A stretch of 64,000 nucleotides of DNA from Reticulascus tulasneorum (Eukaryota > Ascomycota > Sordariomycetes > Glomerellales > Reticulascaceae), in NCBI GenBank assembly GCA_001557505.1, contig LSAX01000002.1, forward strand, positions 186,001 through 250,000. Reading direction: 5' to 3'. Every line of letters begins with the position of its first letter. Position 1 is the first letter of the stretch. The notes beneath the pieces were generated by a model. The model did no database searches. It was not told where the DNA came from and was given only the letters and a program-made list of their open reading frames with translations. Position numbers and translations under genes: made by a program. Positions 58,675 to 64,000 of the stretch are shown here, in pieces.

Positions 58675-61600
58675 CTGCGCTCCACGGTCCAGGGCCGCAG
58701 GGGGAGGGGGGATGGGGGATGGGATGGGGACAGTGTGTGGGGAGAAAGAAGATGAGGAGGAGGGGCGGTTTGCTCCGCAGTCCGAAGCAAGACACCACGT
58801 ATCTAATTGCCTGGGCCAGAGGTAACGGTGGAACGAAGGGGAGCGGAGGGGAGGGGATATTTGGGGACAAGGCCAGTTGTAAATACTGGAAAGTCAGGGT
58901 CGAAGGAATGCGAGGGAAAGGTTACAACCGGTTTTTTTTTGGGGGTAGAGGAGGATGGCGAAGATGGTGGGTAGGGACAACACAACGCGCAGATACAAAA
59001 TCGTCGATGTGTGTGCCCAGCTCGTTCTTTGGTCGATGATCAGTCGAACGGAACAAGGAGAGAGAACGATTGTGGTTCGGGAGCCAGAGATGCCTCGTTT
59101 GAAAGGTGGCAATCTGCCGTAGCAACGGTGCAATCTCAGGCACGCGGTGCTTGTCGTTTTGATCAATGACCAGGATGTAGCAGGTTTACGTGCAGCAGTG
59201 GAAGACGAGGAAGGTCTGTAAACCAAAGCGCAATCGAGGAGCCACTGCTACATCTGTCCAGTAATCTAGGTACATGGTATAAAAAAAAATAACTACTAAT
59301 TAGTTGTAACGTACATAGTAAAAACGGGCGGATTGCACTAGTCAGACTAGTGCAGGGGACGTCGATGTCAGTGAGGGGACGGCGATATCACCGAGTGTAA
59401 CGCTGGACTGGGTTCATTGGTTTTCCAAGCTGGACATGTTGCACCCCCTTCCCCCCTGGGCACGTTTTTTTCGTTTGGCCTTAGCTGGCTGGTCGCTATC
59501 TGATCAGATCCCAGCCCCAAATTTCCGAGATTCCTTAATCAGGCAAGCAAACGGCTGGCCCTGGTGGGCCCCCGATCTTGCTTGCTGGACGACTGCAGCA
59601 GGCTGGGTTCGCATTCCAGCATATCGCTCGGAGATGCGAGCCAGGTTGGCCGGTATCTCTCTATCTCGATGATTCATACGTACGTAAGTACTACATGCCT
59701 ATACGGAACGTGGTTCTTCTTTGGTGGCAGCGCCGGACCCAATGCCCAGACTCATCAATGGACAGTGAGGGGTGGGTGATTGGCCAAGGTGAGCTTCTTG
59801 GGATTCATGGGCTCCGAGCGAGGGGGAGAAAGAAAGAGACGACCATCAAAAAAAAATCCCGCCCCAGATTGCATCCCTTGTCGCCCACCCATCCACGGAA
59901 TCCATCTTCTCCAACGGATGTATTACTGTGGCGAGGAGAGGCCACTACTGACCTACGACGGTACCACTGCGGAATGGCATGGCATGGCATGACATTTGCC
60001 TGGGCGCGGCACCCCGAACCAAGGTGAAGGGGGGAACGAATGCATGGGAGTTCGGACACTAGCGCCACCACTCGAATATCAGGTTTCCCTAGCCTTATTA
60101 CCTGTGTGCCTGTGTGCGGAGATGGCGTACATTTGGAGAGTAGCATCCCATATGCTTTTCACGTAACTGAAGGGAAGAACAATCAACTCGTCCCGGGGCA
60201 ATATGACCTTTGACGACATAGAGGCAATACCATCCAAGCGGAGTGCCCGGAAGAGTCGGCGGCGGCGGGGCGATCGGCTTCCACAGCAATAAACTCTCGG
60301 CGCATCGTTCCCACGCTGGGAGAGTCGCCATGGCTGTGACATGGGATGGCCCATGCACCACACCATTGGACGCAGCCACGAGTCAAGGACAAAAAGAACG
60401 ACATGGGGGAAGGGCTGAAGGAGGGACCCGAGATCCCTACGCCAAGGAGCACTCGCTCTGAACTGTCGTCTCGGTGAACTGAGTTTGTGCGTGACCCCAG
60501 AAAGGAGGATGGAGATAAAGCATGTCAGATGGAGAAAAAGCCTGCCTGCTGTACTGACAACCCAGGCACATATGAAGTAAGGTAGCCCTAGCCAAGTAGT
60601 ACTATGTACGTATGCTGCACCGCTACGCCCTCCCCAAGGCTCTCAGGCTCGGCTTTCCAGAGACTATTGGATATAGCACGTGGCTGATATAGGTCCATCC
60701 GTGGATCCATCAATCGCCAGCAATCCATCGTCTCTTTTCCACTCTCTGTTAGCGTGCCAAAAATAGGACTGGCCTGGCCGTCTTTACGGGGGATGTCTGT
60801 ATGTACGTCTACCACCAGGGTCAGATCACGGGCCACCGGTCACGGATTCTCCGTCGCAAAACCGGGCGCCCTGAGATATCGACCACCAACGCCAGATCCA
60901 CGGATTCCACCCACCAGAATAATCTCCACCTGCTCCGTACACGATTGCAATCACGCCTCGAGACGGAAGCACTGCCGACCCCCTTCTTGCATACCTTCCA
61001 GGTCGAGTCCTTAGCATCGTCCGTTGCGCAGAATCGCCAGGGTCGAGGGGCAACAAGACGCACGTTCACACCCCAAAATGTGGCCCAGGTCGCATGGTCA
61101 CACCCTCGACCAGAGCCCGGCCTGGCCACCTGCATGCAGCTTTATTAACCTTCCAATTTAGCCAAATCAACACAAATTAACTCAACTCCCACCCATTGCC
61201 CTTTTCAGACGACTCGTCCATGTCGCTACACCACACGATGGTCTCGGTTCCTGGAGCTAGGCGGATGCGTGCGAGCTGAGGCCCAGAGTCCCTAAAGCTC
61301 GGTGCAGAACCGCCCCAACCCCCCCCCCTTTTTCCCCCCTTCTTCTTCTGTACTCGTCCTCTTGCGCTGTCTCACTCGCGCGACCACCAGACGGCATGGA
61401 AACGCAATGAAAATTTAAAGGCCAATGTGAGACTAGAGCACAAATGAGGCTCCGGTATTTGTACATGCTGCGCGCGAGATGACGTCGCTTCTAGAACAAA
61501 CGGCGTCATGAGGAGCCCGGGCAGGCAGAACACCATCTTTGGGCTCAATCGCCTAATCGCAAGCAGACCGGTTCCCGTCGTGTTTTCTGGTATCTCTTGC

Positions 61601-64000
61601 GGCTGTCGGTCCCGAAACCGTTTGAATAGTATCCTGCACGACCGACGGACTGCCGAGTCTCCCATCTATCGTCCTCGCCGCGGTCCAGCTCGTGAAAGAC
61701 AGGCTTGGGCAACTTCATAAATTCCGCTCGCTCGGCAGTGTCGTGAGAGGCGTTCACATGACTGACAAAGGTTGTCTTCCCAACATCCCGGGTCTATCTT
61801 GTCCTACGTAAAGCACGGAAGTGGAAGGTCTCGAAGAATGCCCCTCACCAAGGAGCCAACAGGTTCATTATCATGACTGACCTTGAATCCTCCTAGCTGC
61901 TGGGCATCGGCACAGAGCGGATACCTGATAAGGCGAGACACATTATGATCCGGGCAAACTGTTTCTATGATCCGGACACCTGCTGCAGCCAGCCACGCGC
62001 AGCTGCGGGAACCCACCCAAACGCCATTGATTTTTTGCGTCACAAGCCGGTTTGCCATCTTCCAATATTGCCTATTGCCGGCCCGCGCCTCAAATCCCAA
62101 CGAAGCGATGTGGTAAGTAGTTCGCAGCTCTCCATTCCGTACCGCAATAGGCGGTCTGGGCGGGACGGAGTAAGGTGAACAATGGGTGCTGGTCCCTTGG
62201 CCCCACGCCGCCAAAAGCCGAACGGCTCGGCTGGCCGAATCTACAGCGGCCCGGGGTCACGCGTGGTAGGTGGCTATAAATAAAAAAGCCATAAACGTGG
62301 AAAAGCCCTCGGCTCGCTTCCTACTTAACATTGGGTCGTCCCAGCGCGCTAGCTAGCTTCGTCCGAAGCATCCACTAGCTGCAGCTCCAGGCTCTTGTCA
62401 AAACCCACGTACTCGGCTCCAGCTGAACCTGCTACAGTGGTGGTTTTGGCTTTGAAGGTGTTAGCAATCTATCCAGACTTCATTGCTGTGCGGGTGAGGC
62501 TACGCCTTTCTCGGCAAGTGTGCCTGCAGCACGACTTTACAGGTCAGCCTCAAGCTGCAGACCAGCACTGTGCTCTGTCGCAAAGCTACCTATGTACGCC
62601 AGAATCCAGCCAATTAGTCCCAATATCGTCGGGCTGAAGTTCATCCGGAACCCGACACCCTCACCTCACCTTACCATTGTGTACCTCCATCGTGCATGAG
62701 GTCGTCTCCGATGCGTAACTTAAGCTAGAGCCTAGTACATAGCTCGTTGGTGTGTGGTAGTGGCAAAGGCTTATCATCGACTCGATGCTTTGTCATATCA
62801 TGAATAGTCTGGTTCGCGCCTGCATCCATACGACCCCTGGGGATTTCAGACTCTAGCTGCCTTGCAATCTTCTACGCACAGTACGGGGCTTGCCAACTGT
62901 CACCCCAGTGATTGCAGAACGTCTTTGCACCTGGCAGGCATGGGAGATCGTAGACGATCAAGCCGGACTTGGACGGGACGTAGACCACCGCTAGGGTGCC
63001 AGACTCGGACCCGTCACGCTCGCACATGCGGCGAAGCAATCGACGGATGAGGGTATCTTGACGTATACCTTGGACCCATGCTATGTCTCGATTGCTTAGC
63101 AAACATCCCTCACTGCCTCCACTCCTTCACCTGGTTGAATCTTGGTTTCGTCCGTTGCCCCGAAACTTAAACTGAATAGCTGGATGAATGCCAAAGTGCC
63201 ACAATTTCTATCACGTGGTGAAATAAGGAATGCACTGGCACTGCCGTTGGTTCGAACCAGGTCCTGTCACTATGGATAAATATCCTAAACTATCCGAATG
63301 CCACCCTCTTCTGCGAGTACTCGTCCATCGCCTCACCAACGTAGACTTCGTTGGCACCATCAGCCAGGAATCGACGAAATTTTTATATTCAAGTCGCAGT
63401 TCTACGTCTTCGGTGCATGTTCGATGCTGCCCAAGGCTGACATGAAGAAACGTCTACCATGGATCGACGGGGCCACTACCCGTTCTTCCGCTTCGTTTGG
63501 GGCCTCATTAACTTCGTTGCTTAAGGTAGGATTTCCCTCATCATCCATGATTTGACATGTCGGATGCCGTCAGTACTTTGTTGGTTCAAACCAAGTAATG
63601 GGAAAAGCTTTAGCGAGCCAGGGGTTGAGTCGGCCGCGCGATTTCTCACAGGAGCTGTTGGTTACAACTCCGTTCCTCCATGTTTCTTGGACGTCTGAGA
63701 GGCCGGTAAGACAGAATCAGACAAGATCTGCAACGATATTATCGGATATGTTCCAATGGGCACTCGCTGAGATTATACATTATTGGGATGCGTCATGGTC
63801 GTTGATAGTAGCATCGGCAATGGTTTGGCAGTGAATATGTTCATGGCTCACTCGCTCTCGTATCTCCACAACGTAACTCGACGACGTAGCTTATAGTACA
63901 ATATATATCGGCAAGAAAGCTCCTTTCTTTGCCTCCTATGGTCACATTTTCGACAGATTGACCAGTCATCCACTCACGTTGTTCGTGAAATCAGCATAAT

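Larger units (their letters stand above)
58035..64000. other. 6 kb gene-poor interval to window end
   Basis: No reading frame with a recognisable domain, signal peptide or splice pattern was found. Features are a GT-rich microsatellite, several G- or C-rich patches (for example 61318-61340), and an orphan TATAAATA at 62275-62282. It may hold long promoters or non-coding transcripts for a gene beyond the window. Confidence 0.5.

Noticed and set aside
58568..58870. Pro/His/Thr repeat frames over the GT microsatellite
   Set aside because: Low-complexity translation of the repeat in both directions.
63240..63275. GGTTCGAACC resembling a tRNA T-arm
   Set aside because: The flanks do not pair as a five-base T-stem, and no matching acceptor or anticodon arm was found upstream.

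Overview
The window is nuclear DNA of a filamentous ascomycete (Pezizomycotina, most likely Sordariomycetes; the order cannot be told from sequence alone). The signs are many short introns (mostly 47-110 nt) with CTAAC/CTGAC-type branch points, a SCH9-type kinase with a C2-like N-terminus, a fungal augmin HAUS6 homologue, a mannitol-1-phosphate 5-dehydrogenase and many small secreted proteins. No organellar, viral or transposon coding sequence was recognised, and no tRNA or rRNA gene was identified. I deduced the exon structures by reading splice sites and checking that the frame stays open and the family motifs are continuous.

Layout. 1-11 kb: a histidine acid phosphatase cut by the window edge, an ankyrin-repeat protein, a 5'-truncated M3 metallopeptidase pseudogene with a nonsense codon, a small secreted protein with an SH3b-like pattern, then a Zn2Cys6 regulator, an SDR and a SAM methyltransferase on one strand. 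11-23 kb: a secretion and transport block with an 11-exon subtilase, a proline-rich protein with a GPI-like tail, an A1 aspartic protease and a 14-TM-type MFS exporter. 24-40 kb: core metabolism and signalling, with SCH9-like kinase, glucose-6-phosphate isomerase, a 5 kb gene-poor stretch, mannitol-1-phosphate dehydrogenase and coatomer beta-prime. 40-43 kb: a second divergent Zn2Cys6/SDR pair. 44-49 kb: a GPI-anchored secreted protein, exo-polygalacturonase (GH28) and a peroxisomal enoyl-CoA hydratase family protein. 50-56 kb: housekeeping genes, with an RBM25-like splicing factor divergent from mitochondrial bS21m, and augmin HAUS6. 57-58 kb: a small cysteine-rich secreted protein. 58-64 kb: gene-poor.

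How the genes fit together. Secreted phosphatase, two proteases, pectin-degrading enzyme and two small cysteine-containing secreted proteins suggest a plant-associated or saprotrophic lifestyle. Glucose-6-phosphate isomerase makes fructose-6-phosphate and mannitol-1-phosphate dehydrogenase consumes it; they are neighbours across a long non-coding interval. The two regulator-plus-SDR groups look like small metabolic modules without a backbone synthase in the window. Notable gene-structure features are two GC-AG introns (MFS, coatomer), a possible intron-split start codon (bS21m) and a 332-nt intron after codon 2 of the cysteine-rich protein.
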